Shown here: positions 1-8,838 of the stretch, piece by piece
Layout: every line of letters begins with the position of its first letter
Position numbering within the stretch: position 1 is the stretch's first letter
Source of the DNA: Nocardia vinacea NBRC 16497
GTDB taxonomy: Bacteria > Actinomycetota > Actinomycetes > Mycobacteriales > Mycobacteriaceae
DNA length: 59,711 nt
Assembly (NCBI RefSeq): GCF_000308835.1
Contig: NZ_BAGN01000412.1
Coordinates: forward strand, 1-59,711
Direction: 5' to 3'
Notes under the pieces: generated by a model
What the model was told of the DNA's origin: nothing
Database searches by the model: none
The model's input: only the letters and a program-made list of their open reading frames with translations
Translations under genes and position numbers: made by a program

Positions 1-160
1 TGCGGGTAGCGAGCGATGTCCTCGGCGAAGGCCATATACGCCAAGGTCCGTCCGCCGTAGTACAGCTCCCACTCAGCACCACCGGCCTGCGCGGCGGCCA
101 CCATCGGCAGGATCGGAGTAATTCCGATACCACCCGCGATGAACACGTAACTTGCACGGC
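1..160 (-). pseudogene. Truncated FAD/NAD-binding oxygenase reductase (partial)
   Basis: Reading leftwards, the frame encodes SYVFIAGGIGITPILPMV followed by WELYYGGRTLAYMAF. This is the NAD-binding core of phthalate/vanillate-type oxygenase reductases, which pass electrons from NAD(P)H to a Rieske oxygenase. The frame runs off the left edge, so a C-terminal [2Fe-2S] domain may lie outside. The N-terminal flavin domain is missing: homology stops near position 155, where IS5-like sequence begins on the other strand. It could have served the dioxygenase at 10352-12177, which has no reductase in this window; that link is inference. Confidence 0.7.
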
Positions 161-164
161 AGTG

Positions 165-340
165 CAGGTTGTTCCGCCGCTGGCAGTATCGGGGCGGGTG
201 GCTGGTGATCGTGAAGTTGTTGCAGGTCGTCGCCGAAGCTCGCAGCCGGATCCGGTGGCAGGTCAGTGTCGACTCGACGATCGTGTGGGCTCATCAGCAT
301 GCTGCTGGTGCCCGCCGCTGTCACGGACGGGCAACACCTC
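165..340 (+). mobile_element. IS5-family transposase remnant
   Basis: The plus-strand frame from about 169 reads RRWQYRGGW, then VSVDSTIVWAHQHAAGA. The second stretch is the conserved DDE segment of IS5/IS427-type transposases and includes the first catalytic Asp. The similarity ends after the HQHAAGA block. No other catalytic segments or terminal repeats are visible, so this is a decayed internal fragment. It abuts the break point of the reductase gene. Confidence 0.7.
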
Positions 341-752
341 ACCGTCACGACCCGAGAAACAATCGTTCGCACGGCAGGCGCGGCAGCAACCGGCAGTCCT
401 CGGTGGCATCGAGAATCAATTCGATTGTGTGCCAATGCTTTCGCCTCCAGTCGTTGACAAGGTTGCGTACCGCCGCTGTGCTGGCCATGTAGTCGAAGAC
501 CACGCCGGCAAGCCAGATGCGCAGGTGCACATCTCCTTCGGACGGTGACCATCCTTCCGCGGCCACGGGCTATCGCTTCCTCAGACAACGTAAGGTGGGT
601 AATCCGTCAGCTTCCGGCCTTCCTCCGACACCACCGCCCCGGACGGACACCTCCGGCTCGTCAACCACGACGCCACCTCCACCGGCCGCACCAGCGGGCA
701 AGTCCGCCATTCCCGACACCTCGATTACCAAGCCAGCCTTTCCGGACAAGAT
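341..752. other. Unassigned stretch beside IS remnant
   Basis: No gene is recognised here. A minus-strand open frame at 345-566 (73 residues, containing HLRIWLAGVVFDYMA) could be the remains of a protein, but it has no recognisable family and no clear ribosome-binding site. A plus-strand frame ending near 756 is Pro/Thr-rich and also unassigned. Confidence 0.4.
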
Positions 753-2060
753 CTAGGCAGTCGCGACCGGGAAATGGTCGCGGATCTTGTCGACGACAAT
801 CTTGGCGGTCTCCGCGCATGCGGTGGTGCCACCGTTGGCATATTCCTTGACCGCGTCGCCCACGTTCCACAGGTTCTGGATCGGAGTGTCGTGCGGCAGA
901 TCGTATCCGGCGACCGCGCGCTGCGGCGGCCAGCCGTCGCGCGTGACGTTGATCGACAGGATGCGCGCCCCGTCGAATCCGGGCACCTCGTCACGCAGAT
1001 CCTGCAGCAGAAGTTCGGTCTCGGCTTCCTCGTCGAAGTCACCCACGGCCGGTTTCGGTACCGCAGTGCCCTGGTAGAGGTGCCAGCCCTCCGGGGCCAT
1101 TTCCGGGCACAACGCGGTGAAGTTCGCGATGTAGCACAGACGGCGGCTCTGAGCGAAGCTGGTCAAGCCGGGGGCCTGCACGAGCGGCTGCTGACTGGCG
1201 AAGTTCACCGAGATCATGCCACAGGGCCGGTTGGCCTTGTCGACCTGTGCGACATAATCGCCAGGCAAGTTGTCGCGCCCGACCAAATCCAGAGTGGCGA
1301 AGGGACCGATGTTGCTGACCGTGAAACGGCTTGCCACTTCGACGGTTTCACCGCCACGCGCGATCACCGCGCCGGTGATCCTGCCGTCGGTCAGGGTCAG
1401 CGAGGTCACCTCGCTGTCCAGCCATACCGCGCCGCCGTTGCTCTCGACCACCTCGGCAAGCGACTGCCACACGCCGATGGTGCCCTGCGGGCAGAAGCCG
1501 AACTTCTTGAACGCGCTCTTGCGGGTGAAGTAGGTGAGGAAGACCCGGGCGGGGAGTTCTTCGGAGCCGACCGCGAACACCGATCCGCACATATTGCGGA
1601 AGATGCCGTGCACGGATTCGTTTTTGGTGTACTTGGCCACCCAGTCGGCGGTTGAGAGTTCGTCTTCGGGAAGGCCACTGTCGTTGCGCGCCGCGCCGAT
1701 GCCTTTGACCAGCTTGGCGCCTTGCCGGGTGAGTTTGGATAGCAGGAAGCCCCAGCCGCCGCCGGTCACGTCGACATCCTTGCCGCCGATCCGGTACAGG
1801 ACGGGCGGTTCCGGTTTGCGAATGTCGAATTTCGCGCCGACCTCGTCGAAGGTCTCCTCGGTGATGCCACCGAGTTCGATCACTATGGCGCCGTTATTGA
1901 CTTTGAAGCCGTCGACCTCATCGGTGGAGGCACGACCGCCGACCTTGTCCAGGCGTTCGACAACGAGAGTCTTGTAGCCCAGGTGCGAGAGCCGTGCGGC
2001 GGTGAACAATCCGCCTGCGCCTGCGCCGACAACTAATGCGTCCCAATTGTTTTCGGTCAT
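753..2060 (-). CDS. CrtI/amine-oxidase-like FAD-dependent oxidoreductase
   Basis: The product has 435 residues. The N-terminal dinucleotide-binding motif VGAGAGG (residues 11-17) is followed by a VGGRAST segment typical of phytoene desaturase/retinol saturase-like flavoproteins. A C-terminal NLWNVGDAV-type segment closes the FAD site. It probably oxidises or saturates a C-C bond of a CoA-bound or free intermediate; the substrate is unknown. The open frame extends far upstream, but ATG at 2060 preceded by GAGGATC gives a normal N-terminus. It is the last gene of the operon that starts at 4919 and lies 14 bp after the SDR. Confidence 0.85.
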   Translation of the reverse strand: MTENNWDALVVGAGAGGLFTAARLSHLGYKTLVVERLDKVGGRASTDEVDGFKVNNGAIVIELGGITEETFDEVGAKFDIRKPEPPVLYRIGGKDVDVTGGGWGFLLSKLTRQGAKLVKGIGAARNDSGLPEDELSTADWVAKYTKNESVHGIFRNMCGSVFAVGSEELPARVFLTYFTRKSAFKKFGFCPQGTIGVWQSLAEVVESNGGAVWLDSEVTSLTLTDGRITGAVIARGGETVEVASRFTVSNIGPFATLDLVGRDNLPGDYVAQVDKANRPCGMISVNFASQQPLVQAPGLTSFAQSRRLCYIANFTALCPEMAPEGWHLYQGTAVPKPAVGDFDEEAETELLLQDLRDEVPGFDGARILSINVTRDGWPPQRAVAGYDLPHDTPIQNLWNVGDAVKEYANGGTTACAETAKIVVDKIRDHFPVATA

Positions 2061-2074
2061 CGATGATCCTCGTT

Positions 2075-2938
2075 TCAGCCGAGCGGGTTGCTGCCGGGTT
2101 CCGCGCCCGACATGTCGGTGATCTGGTTCCAGTGCGCGGCGACCTCGTCGATGCTCGGCGGGGCAGTGAAGACGGCGCCCTTGTTCTGGAATTGCTGCAC
2201 GCGGTACACCTGGCCGCCGCCGGCGACGACAACTGTTGCGGTGTCGGTGCATTCGTCGCTCATCAGGTAGCCGACGACGCCGGCGACGTGGGCGGGCGGC
2301 AGCTTGTCGAGCATCTCCTTGGGCGCGATGTCCTCGGTCATGCGGGTGGCGGCCAGTGGCGCAATGGCATTGGCGAGGATATTGTTTCGGGCGCCTTCGA
2401 TCGCGAGGGTGTTGATCAGACCGACGAGACCGAGTTTCGCGGCGCCGTAGTTGGCTTGGCCGAAGTTGCCGAAGAGTCCGCTGGTGGATGCCGCGACGAC
2501 GACGCGGCCGTGGTTCTGCTCGCGGAAGTAGGGCCAGGCGGCGCGAGTGACGTGGTAGCCGCCCCACAGGTGCACCTTCTGCACCGATTCCCAGTTGTCG
2601 GCGGTCATCTTCGCGAAGGAGCCGTCACGCAGGATGCCCGCGTTGTGGATGACGCCGTGCACGGTGCCGAAGTTGTCGGCGGCGGTCTTGATCAGATTTG
2701 CCGCGCCCTCTTCGGTGGCGATGTTGTCGTAGTTGGCCACCGCAGTACCGCCGGCGTCGCGGATCTCCTGGACGACGGTGTCGGCCATCGAGGTGCCGCA
2801 GCCGGAGCCGTCGCGGGCGCCGCCGAGGTCGTTCACCACGACCTGGGCGCCCTCTTTGGCCAGCAGCAGTGCGTATTCGCGGCCGAGGCCGCCACCGCCT
2901 CCGGTGACGACGATTACACGATCGGTTACTCCGGGCAT
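2075..2938 (-). CDS. SDR of the peroxisomal MFE-2/HSD17B4 type
   Basis: The product has 287 residues and is probably a (3R)-hydroxyacyl-CoA dehydrogenase-type SDR. The cofactor motif VTGGGGGLGREYA (residues 11-23) and the NDLGG that follows strand 2 are hallmarks of the MFE-2 dehydrogenase branch. The catalytic set is Ser151, Tyr164 and Lys168 (ANYGAAK). The C-terminus has a short extension after the Rossmann fold, as in related mycobacterial proteins. It lies between the acyl-CoA dehydrogenase and the FAD oxidoreductase in one leftward operon, consistent with a beta-oxidation-like step. Confidence 0.9.
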   Translation of the reverse strand: MPGVTDRVIVVTGGGGGLGREYALLLAKEGAQVVVNDLGGARDGSGCGTSMADTVVQEIRDAGGTAVANYDNIATEEGAANLIKTAADNFGTVHGVIHNAGILRDGSFAKMTADNWESVQKVHLWGGYHVTRAAWPYFREQNHGRVVVAASTSGLFGNFGQANYGAAKLGLVGLINTLAIEGARNNILANAIAPLAATRMTEDIAPKEMLDKLPPAHVAGVVGYLMSDECTDTATVVVAGGGQVYRVQQFQNKGAVFTAPPSIDEVAAHWNQITDMSGAEPGSNPLG

Positions 2939-2972
2939 TAGTGTTGTCTCCCTTGACTTTCCAGAGTTGATT

Positions 2973-4133
2973 TCAGTACGACGCGGGCAGCTTCAGGCTG
3001 GTCTGCGCGACGAAGTTGAGGACCATTTCCCGGCTCACCGGCGCGGTCTTGAGCAGGCGTGCGGAGAACCAGAGTTCGGCCAGGCCGTATTCGAGGGACA
3101 GGCCGTTACCGCCGTGGGTCTGGATGGCTTGGTCCAGCGCCTTCAGCGAGGCGTCGGCGGCGGCGAACTTCGCGATATTGGCCGCTTCGGCGGCAGGCTG
3201 TCCGGCGTCGAACAGTTCGGCCGCGCGATAGGCGGCCAGGCGGGCAAGCTCGACCGCGATGTGCGCCTCGGCCAGCGGATGCGAAATCCCTTGGTGCGCA
3301 CCGATCGGCACCGACCACACCTGACGGTTCTGCGCGTAGGAGGCCGCCTTCGAAATAGCGTAGCGGCCGATGCCGGTGCTGATACCCGAGGCGAGAATCC
3401 GCTCCGGATTCAGTCCGGCGAAGACCTGCCGCAGACCATTGCCCGCCGCGCCGATCAACGCCTCCGGCCCGACGCGCACTTCATCGAGAAACACCGTGAA
3501 CTGGTGATCCGGCGACACCACAGCCGTGGGCAACGGCTGCAGCGTGAGCCCAGGCGCGTCGGTGGGCACCACGAACATCGACAGCGGCGATTTCGAGGTG
3601 CCCACGAACTCCGGGTCTCGCGTGATCAGCAGGATGGCTTCGCACTCGTCGATGGCCGAGATGAAGTACTTGCCGCCGGAGATCATCCAGCCCTCGCGGT
3701 CGCGGCGCGCGGTGGTGCTCACATTGTGGCTGTTGGAACCGGCATCGGGTTCGGTCAGGCCGAAGGCCATCTTCCGGCTGCCGTCGGCGAGGCCGGGCAG
3801 CCATTCGGTCTTCATCTGCTCCGAACCGTGCGCGGCTAGGATCGATCCACAGATGGCCGGCGAAACGACCGCGAGCAGCAGCGGAAACCCCTGCGCGGCA
3901 AGCTCTTCGATGACGATGAGCATCTCGGACAGGCCCGCCCCACCGCCGCCGTACTCCTCGGGCAGATGCACGCCGAGCAGATCGGCCTGACCGAGATCAC
4001 GCCATAACTCGTCGACCTTGCCTCCGGAGCGCGAGCGTTCCAGGAAATACTCTTGACCATATTTGGCCGCAAGTTTGGCGACGCTCTCGCGCAGCAGGGC
4101 CCGTTCTTCGGTATCGGTTATCAAGGCGGACAA
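2973..4133 (-). CDS. Acyl-CoA dehydrogenase family protein
   Basis: The product has 386 residues, the usual family length. FAD-binding and substrate-loop segments are present (MAFGLTEPDAGSN near the middle), with the C-terminal QTHGGNGLSLEYG motif. In MCAD-type enzymes the catalytic Glu lies in a GGEG motif; here that position is Asn, as in many actinobacterial FadE proteins whose base is placed elsewhere. The start is TTG at 4133, 9 bp after the upstream crotonase stop, so translation is probably coupled. The likely role is alpha,beta-desaturation of a CoA thioester. Confidence 0.88.
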   Translation of the reverse strand: MSALITDTEERALLRESVAKLAAKYGQEYFLERSRSGGKVDELWRDLGQADLLGVHLPEEYGGGGAGLSEMLIVIEELAAQGFPLLLAVVSPAICGSILAAHGSEQMKTEWLPGLADGSRKMAFGLTEPDAGSNSHNVSTTARRDREGWMISGGKYFISAIDECEAILLITRDPEFVGTSKSPLSMFVVPTDAPGLTLQPLPTAVVSPDHQFTVFLDEVRVGPEALIGAAGNGLRQVFAGLNPERILASGISTGIGRYAISKAASYAQNRQVWSVPIGAHQGISHPLAEAHIAVELARLAAYRAAELFDAGQPAAEAANIAKFAAADASLKALDQAIQTHGGNGLSLEYGLAELWFSARLLKTAPVSREMVLNFVAQTSLKLPASY

Positions 4134-4142
4134 CGGTTCATC

Positions 4143-4919
4143 TCACTTTCCAGTGAAGGTCGGCTGCTGTTTGGCGAGGAAGCTCTCAATGGCGCCGGTC
4201 GCGTCTCCCGTGTGGGCGATGCGACGCAACGCCGCCGTCTCCTCCGACAGCGCGTGGTCGAGGCTGGTGTTCCAGGAGTTGTGCAGCAGCCTGCGCATCT
4301 CGCCATAGCCGCGGGTGGCGCCGGCAGCGAGCCTTTGTACCGTCGCCTCGGCTTCGGCCGCGAGCTGGTCAGCGGGGACGACACGATTGATCAGACCCCA
4401 CTCAACGGCGGTATCGGCGTCGATGACCCGGTCTTCGAACAGCATTTCACTCGCCCGCCGGATGCCGATGAATTTCGGTAGATACCAGGTGTTTCCGGAG
4501 TCAGAGGTAATACCGATGCGCCCGAAGCCCGTGGCGAACTTGGTCCCGGTGGCGGCTATCGTGATGTCGGCCGGGTACAGGAACCCCAGCGCCCCACCCG
4601 CGCACGCGCCGTGCACGGCCGTGACGATCGGCACGCCGACCCGGGCCAGCAACCGGATCGCCTCGTGCATGAGCATCGCCATCCGGGTGAGCGTGTCCGG
4701 CAGGTCCGCCGATCCATCGGAGAACGCGCCGATATCACCGCCGACGCTGAACACCGGACCATTCCCGGTGATCAATACAGCCCGCAGCCCGTCGTCGTTG
4801 GCGATCCGGGTCGCCACCTCGAGCAGCGCCTCCCCCATCGCCTTGTCGAGGGCATTGCGCGCTTCGGGCCGATTCAGCCTGACGTAGGCGATGTCGTCGA
4901 CGACCTGGTACGAGATCAA
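4143..4919 (-). CDS. Enoyl-CoA hydratase/isomerase family (PaaG-like)
   Basis: The product has 258 residues with a crotonase fold. Oxyanion-hole segments are FSVGGDIGAF (57-66) and HGACAGGALG (103-112). The second active-site segment reads FGRIGITSDSGNTW: the two Glu residues of hydratases are absent and Asp140 sits where PaaG-type isomerases keep their catalytic Asp. An isomerase or ring-oxepin-type role is therefore possible. The start is TTG at 4919 with AGGAGG 7 nt upstream. It is the first gene of its operon, and a promoter and operator-like repeat lie just upstream. Confidence 0.88.
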   Translation of the reverse strand: MISYQVVDDIAYVRLNRPEARNALDKAMGEALLEVATRIANDDGLRAVLITGNGPVFSVGGDIGAFSDGSADLPDTLTRMAMLMHEAIRLLARVGVPIVTAVHGACAGGALGFLYPADITIAATGTKFATGFGRIGITSDSGNTWYLPKFIGIRRASEMLFEDRVIDADTAVEWGLINRVVPADQLAAEAEATVQRLAAGATRGYGEMRRLLHNSWNTSLDHALSEETAALRRIAHTGDATGAIESFLAKQQPTFTGK

Positions 4920-4937
4920 CGTCGCACCTCCTTTTCG

Positions 4938-4952
4938 AATTTAATGTAAATT
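4938..4952. promoter_or_regulatory. Operator-like 15-bp inverted repeat, copy 1
   Basis: AATTTA-ATG-TAAATT is a perfect 6+6 bp inverted repeat with a 3-bp spacer. It lies 19 bp upstream of the TTG start at 4919 and overlaps the inferred -10 hexamer, which suits a repressor. The same motif recurs at 19112, 27404 and 30548. Confidence 0.7.
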
Positions 4953-4972
4953 AGGAAATAGGCTTTGGTCAA
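4943..4972 (-). promoter_or_regulatory. Predicted promoter of the short catabolic operon
   Basis: On the minus strand TTGACC (4972-4967) is followed after 18 nt by TACATT (4948-4943). This matches a housekeeping-sigma -35/-10 layout. The -10 lies inside the inverted repeat at 4938-4952. Confidence 0.55.
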
Positions 4973-5019
4973 GCCCTGCGCAGCGGAACCCGGCCGGTGT
5001 GGAAGTTTCGGTTACCGCT

Positions 5020-6213
5020 TCAGCCCAGCTCAGCGCCGACAACGGAGACAAAGGAGACGCAAGCGCCCGGACGCCCACCGAGGTTGTGGGTCAGGGCCAT
5101 CCGCGGATTCGCGATCTGACGTTCACTCGCTTCGCCGCGGAATTGCAGCCAGCATTCGTAGAGCATGCGCAGGCCGCTGGCGCCGACCGGGTGGCCGAAG
5201 GATTTGAGGCCGCCATCCGGGTTGACCGGCAGTCGGCCATCCAGGTCGAAATCGCCTGCGACACTGTCTTTCCATGCCTGTCCGCGATCGGTGAAGCCGA
5301 GATCCTCCATGAGGACGAGCTCTGTAGGTGTGAAGCAATCGTGGACCTCAGCGAAGGAGATCTCGGATCGGGGGTCGGTGATTCCGGCCTGGGTGTAGGC
5401 GTCTTTCGCGCTGGCCACCACCTCGGGAAAGGTAGTGAAATCGTAGTCCGGATCAACCGCCCCGCGGCCCGGTCCGGCGGTGAGCGAGAGCCCTTTTACA
5501 TACAGGGGTGTGTCGGTGTAGTTCAGGGCGTCCTCGGCTCGGACGATCACCGCGCAGGCCGCGCCGTCGGAAACACCGGAGCAGTCGAAGATGCCAAGGC
5601 GTCCCGCAACCAGCGGGGCACCGGCGATCTTCTGCTTCGCGACCTCGGATCGAAACTGCGCCTTGGGATTCAGAGCGCCGTTGTGGTGATTCTTCCAGGC
5701 GACGTGCGTCATGGCCTCTCGCATGAGGGCGGGATCCACACCGTACTTGGCGCAGTAGGCCGGATCCAGCAGCGAGAAGGCGGCCGGTGCGGTCAAGGAC
5801 AGCTCCGAGGCCGTGCCATCGCTGGGCGGGTCGCCGCGCAGCAGACCGGAGAAGCCCGAGTCCTTGAGCTTTTCCACACCGATGGCGACGACGCGGTCGT
5901 AGGCGCCCGATGCGACGGCGTAGCAGGCGTTGCGGAAGGCTTCGGAGCCGCTTGCGCAATAGTTCTCGACACGGGTGACCGGCGTGTTCTGCAAGCCCAG
6001 CGGCCTGCTGGCGGTCAGGCCGCTCTGCCCGGTACCGAGCGTACCGAGCCAATAGGCGTCGATATCAGCGCGATCGAGTTTCGGGTTGCCGTCGAAACAG
6101 TCGGCCATGGCCTCGACCAGCAGGTCGTCGGCGGAGCTTTCCCAGCGCTCGCCGAAGCGGGTGCAGCCCATGACGACGATGGCGACTTTGTCGCAGATTC
6201 CGTTGCTGCTCAT
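5020..6213 (-). CDS. Ltp/SCP2-type thiolase
   Basis: The product has 397 residues and a thiolase fold of the lipid-transfer-protein branch. The nucleophile is Cys86 in ENYCASGSEA, and the C-terminal catalytic loop reads FGHPVGASG. Such proteins catalyse thiolytic or retro-aldol cleavage of side-chain CoA esters, often with a DUF35 partner. Here a DUF35-containing gene sits immediately upstream with a 4-bp ATGA overlap, which supports a complex. It is the last gene of the operon that starts at 19087. Confidence 0.88.
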   Translation of the reverse strand: MSSNGICDKVAIVVMGCTRFGERWESSADDLLVEAMADCFDGNPKLDRADIDAYWLGTLGTGQSGLTASRPLGLQNTPVTRVENYCASGSEAFRNACYAVASGAYDRVVAIGVEKLKDSGFSGLLRGDPPSDGTASELSLTAPAAFSLLDPAYCAKYGVDPALMREAMTHVAWKNHHNGALNPKAQFRSEVAKQKIAGAPLVAGRLGIFDCSGVSDGAACAVIVRAEDALNYTDTPLYVKGLSLTAGPGRGAVDPDYDFTTFPEVVASAKDAYTQAGITDPRSEISFAEVHDCFTPTELVLMEDLGFTDRGQAWKDSVAGDFDLDGRLPVNPDGGLKSFGHPVGASGLRMLYECWLQFRGEASERQIANPRMALTHNLGGRPGACVSFVSVVGAELG

Positions 6214-7574
6214 AGCAGTTGCGCTTTCCAGAAGTAGTTGTGCACACCCGCGGCGCTGTGCAGGCGACGGAAGGTGGTGCGCACGCGGGAGCCGACGGCC
6301 AGCCGGTCGGCCGCGCCGTCTGCGACCTCGAGGGCGTAGCGCCCGCCATCGTCGAAGTCGACGACGGCCTCCACGACGGGCGGGGCGGGTGAGTACGCGA
6401 GCCGGTCGACAGTGAAGGTCGTGACCGCGCCCTCGCGATGGGCCATGGACACCTCGGTCATGGCGTCGATCGCGCCACAGCGCTTACAGATTCGGGCCGG
6501 CGGCAGATGTACCAGTCCGCAGGAACCGCACGCGCTGCCGGTGAACGCGAACTTCCACCGGGCCGCCCGGGCCGACGGCGGTGCGGCCACCCGATCGGGT
6601 TCCGGACGACGTGGCGGTTCCCGGTCCAGCAGGCCACGCCAATTCAGGTAGGCCGCATAGGACACGGACGTACCCTGCTCGAGTTGTGTGGCGACTGGAA
6701 TCGGCTGTCGCGCGTGCGTTATGCGCTCGGTGGCGCGCAGGACGAGGGCATCGCAGCCATCGGCCGCTGAGATCACGAGTATGGTCTCGCCCGGTTCGGC
6801 CTGATCCAAGGCAGCGGCCAGGGCAAGTCCGACGTCGGCGGTGCCTGCGTGGCCGATGGGCGAGTTTCGGGTGGACAGTTTTCCCGCGATCCTTTTCGCG
6901 GCACGTTTGGCCAGGGTGAGATTGGGCGAGACCAGCACGACATGATCCGCCTCGTTCAGCCCGGCCTCAGCGAGGACGGTCGCGGCCGCGCGGGAAACGA
7001 ATGGCAGGTACTGCTCGATGCCGAAACGCTCTTCCCACTGCTCTCCGGTCACCGCCCGAGGGTCTCGCCAGCGGTCCAGGAATTCGGCGGTCAGTGCAGA
7101 TCGGGCGATGATTTCCGCGATCGGCTCGATGCCGAAGAGGAACGCAGCCGCACCGTCTCCCCCACTGCGCTCGTCGGCGGATCCGGGACGGCCGACGCGC
7201 ATGTCGGCCAGGACCGCAAGCCCACCGGAGTTCGCAGCGGCCAGCAGCGCCGCGATGCCACTGCGAGCCGAACCCGCCAGATCGGCTGCGAAGATCTCGG
7301 AGGGAAGGCCGAGCGCCGCGTGAATAGCTGTCGCGTTCGCCTTGTCGGCGTAGGCCGGCGTGGTGGTCGCGAAATACAGTCCCGCGGGTTCCGCACCTGG
7401 AGCGAGCGCGGTCGCGGCAGCCGCGACGCCCATCGTTGTGCTGTCTTCGTCGAAGGCGGCAGCAACACGAACCCCCTTGCCCGCGTTGGTATTCAGGGTC
7501 TTGCCGATATCGGCGACCGATACCCGGTGGGCGGGCAGGTAGGTGCCATAGGAGGTGATTCCGTACTGTGTCAT
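6210..7574 (-). CDS. HMG-CoA-synthase-like protein fused to DUF35 OB-fold/zinc ribbon
   Basis: The product has 454 residues. The N-terminal two thirds have a KAS III/HMG-CoA synthase-like fold (GTYLPAHRV, DEDSTTMGVAAA, NATAIHAALGLPS). The C-terminal third is DUF35: a rubredoxin-like zinc ribbon with CGSCG and CKRC followed by an OB-fold. Where HMG-CoA synthase has its nucleophilic Cys this protein reads DLAGSARSG, so no thioester-forming Cys is present. It probably scaffolds or channels an acyl-CoA to the adjacent thiolase. ATG at 7574 is chosen over a far longer upstream frame because the family N-terminus starts there. It overlaps both neighbours by a few bases. Confidence 0.85.
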   Translation of the reverse strand: MTQYGITSYGTYLPAHRVSVADIGKTLNTNAGKGVRVAAAFDEDSTTMGVAAAATALAPGAEPAGLYFATTTPAYADKANATAIHAALGLPSEIFAADLAGSARSGIAALLAAANSGGLAVLADMRVGRPGSADERSGGDGAAAFLFGIEPIAEIIARSALTAEFLDRWRDPRAVTGEQWEERFGIEQYLPFVSRAAATVLAEAGLNEADHVVLVSPNLTLAKRAAKRIAGKLSTRNSPIGHAGTADVGLALAAALDQAEPGETILVISAADGCDALVLRATERITHARQPIPVATQLEQGTSVSYAAYLNWRGLLDREPPRRPEPDRVAAPPSARAARWKFAFTGSACGSCGLVHLPPARICKRCGAIDAMTEVSMAHREGAVTTFTVDRLAYSPAPPVVEAVVDFDDGGRYALEVADGAADRLAVGSRVRTTFRRLHSAAGVHNYFWKAQLL

Positions 7575-8770
7575 CAGGGTGCCTCGAAAAGTGCCGCCAT
7601 GCCCTGACCGCCGCCGATGCACATCGACTCCAGGGCGTATCGTCCACCGCGCCTGCGTAATTCGTGCAGCACGGTGGTGAGGATGCGAACGCCGGTAGCA
7701 CCGATGGGGTGGCCGAGGGAGATACCCGAGCCATTGACATTGAGCCGATCGTGGTCGTCGAAACCCCAGCCCTTCAGCACTGCCAGTACCTGGACGGCGA
7801 AGGCTTCGTTGAGTTCGACGACATCGATGTCGTCGAAGGTGTGGCCGGTGCGTTGGAAGAGTTTCGCCACGGCAGGCACTGGTCCGATGCCCATCTCGGC
7901 GGGTTCGCAGCCCGCAGCCGACCAGCCGACGAGGAAGCCGAGGGGTTCGAGTCCGAGTTCGTCGAGCTTGTCCTCGGCAACGACCAGGCAGGCCGCCGCG
8001 GCATCGTTCTGCTGGCTCGAATTCCCGGCGGTCACGGTGCCGTCGCGCATGATGGCGCGAAGCTGGCCAAGGGATTCCGGCGTCGAGTCGGCGCGAATGC
8101 CTTCGTCGCGGACGAACTCGATCGGATCGCCCTTGCGTTGCGGCACCGAGACCGGCACCACCTCGTCGACGAACTTGCCCGATTCCCAAGCGGCGGAGGC
8201 CTTCTGGTGACTGCGAAACGCGAATTCATCAGCCGCCTCACGGGTGATCGAGTACCGCTGCGACAGGTTCTCGGCGGTCTCGATCATGCCGCTGATGTGA
8301 CCGAAGCGTTCGACCGGCTGGGAGCGTTCCCGGCCGCGGTCGAGGCGGTCGTAGAAGGCGACATTGCCCGACCGTGCGCCCCACCGCATGTCCTGGGTGT
8401 AGTACTCGATATTGCTCATGCTCTCGACGCCACCCGCGAGCACCACGTCGGCTGCCCCGGTCTGCACCATCATCGCGGCGGTGACAACGGCTTGCAGGCC
8501 GCCGCCGCAGCGGCGGTCGGTCTGCAAGCCGGGCACCTCGATGGGCAGGCCTGCCGCGAGTGCGGCCCAGCGGCCGATACACGGCGCTTCGGAATTGGTG
8601 TAGGACTGCGCAAAGGAGACGTCGTCGATGCGCGCCGGGTCGACACCGGAGCGCTCGACGACCGCCTTGATGATGTGGGCGGCCAAGTCCTCGGCGGGGA
8701 CAGGACGTAGTGTGCCGCCGAAGGTTCCGACGGGGGTGCGTAGCGGGCTGACGATCGCCGCTCTCTTCAT
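7574..8770 (-). CDS. Acetyl-CoA C-acyltransferase (thiolase)
   Basis: The product has 398 residues, a classical degradative thiolase. The nucleophile is Cys88 in DRRCGGGLQ. The downstream catalytic segments NEAFAVQVLA, GHPIGATG and CIGGGQG are intact. It would release acetyl- or propionyl-CoA from a 3-oxoacyl-CoA. Its stop overlaps the start of the HMG-CoA-synthase-like gene by one base. Confidence 0.92.
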   Translation of the reverse strand: MKRAAIVSPLRTPVGTFGGTLRPVPAEDLAAHIIKAVVERSGVDPARIDDVSFAQSYTNSEAPCIGRWAALAAGLPIEVPGLQTDRRCGGGLQAVVTAAMMVQTGAADVVLAGGVESMSNIEYYTQDMRWGARSGNVAFYDRLDRGRERSQPVERFGHISGMIETAENLSQRYSITREAADEFAFRSHQKASAAWESGKFVDEVVPVSVPQRKGDPIEFVRDEGIRADSTPESLGQLRAIMRDGTVTAGNSSQQNDAAAACLVVAEDKLDELGLEPLGFLVGWSAAGCEPAEMGIGPVPAVAKLFQRTGHTFDDIDVVELNEAFAVQVLAVLKGWGFDDHDRLNVNGSGISLGHPIGATGVRILTTVLHELRRRGGRYALESMCIGGGQGMAALFEAP

Positions 8771-8838
8771 GGTTTCACCTCGATGCTGACTTTCACTGTG
8801 CCCCTATAGTTTTCGGGCATGACGGCAATTCGCGGGAG

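Noticed and set aside
2061..2567. N-terminal extension of the FAD oxidoreductase frame
   Set aside because: It lies antiframe in the upstream SDR and gives Arg-rich text; the flavoprotein motif starts right after ATG 2060.
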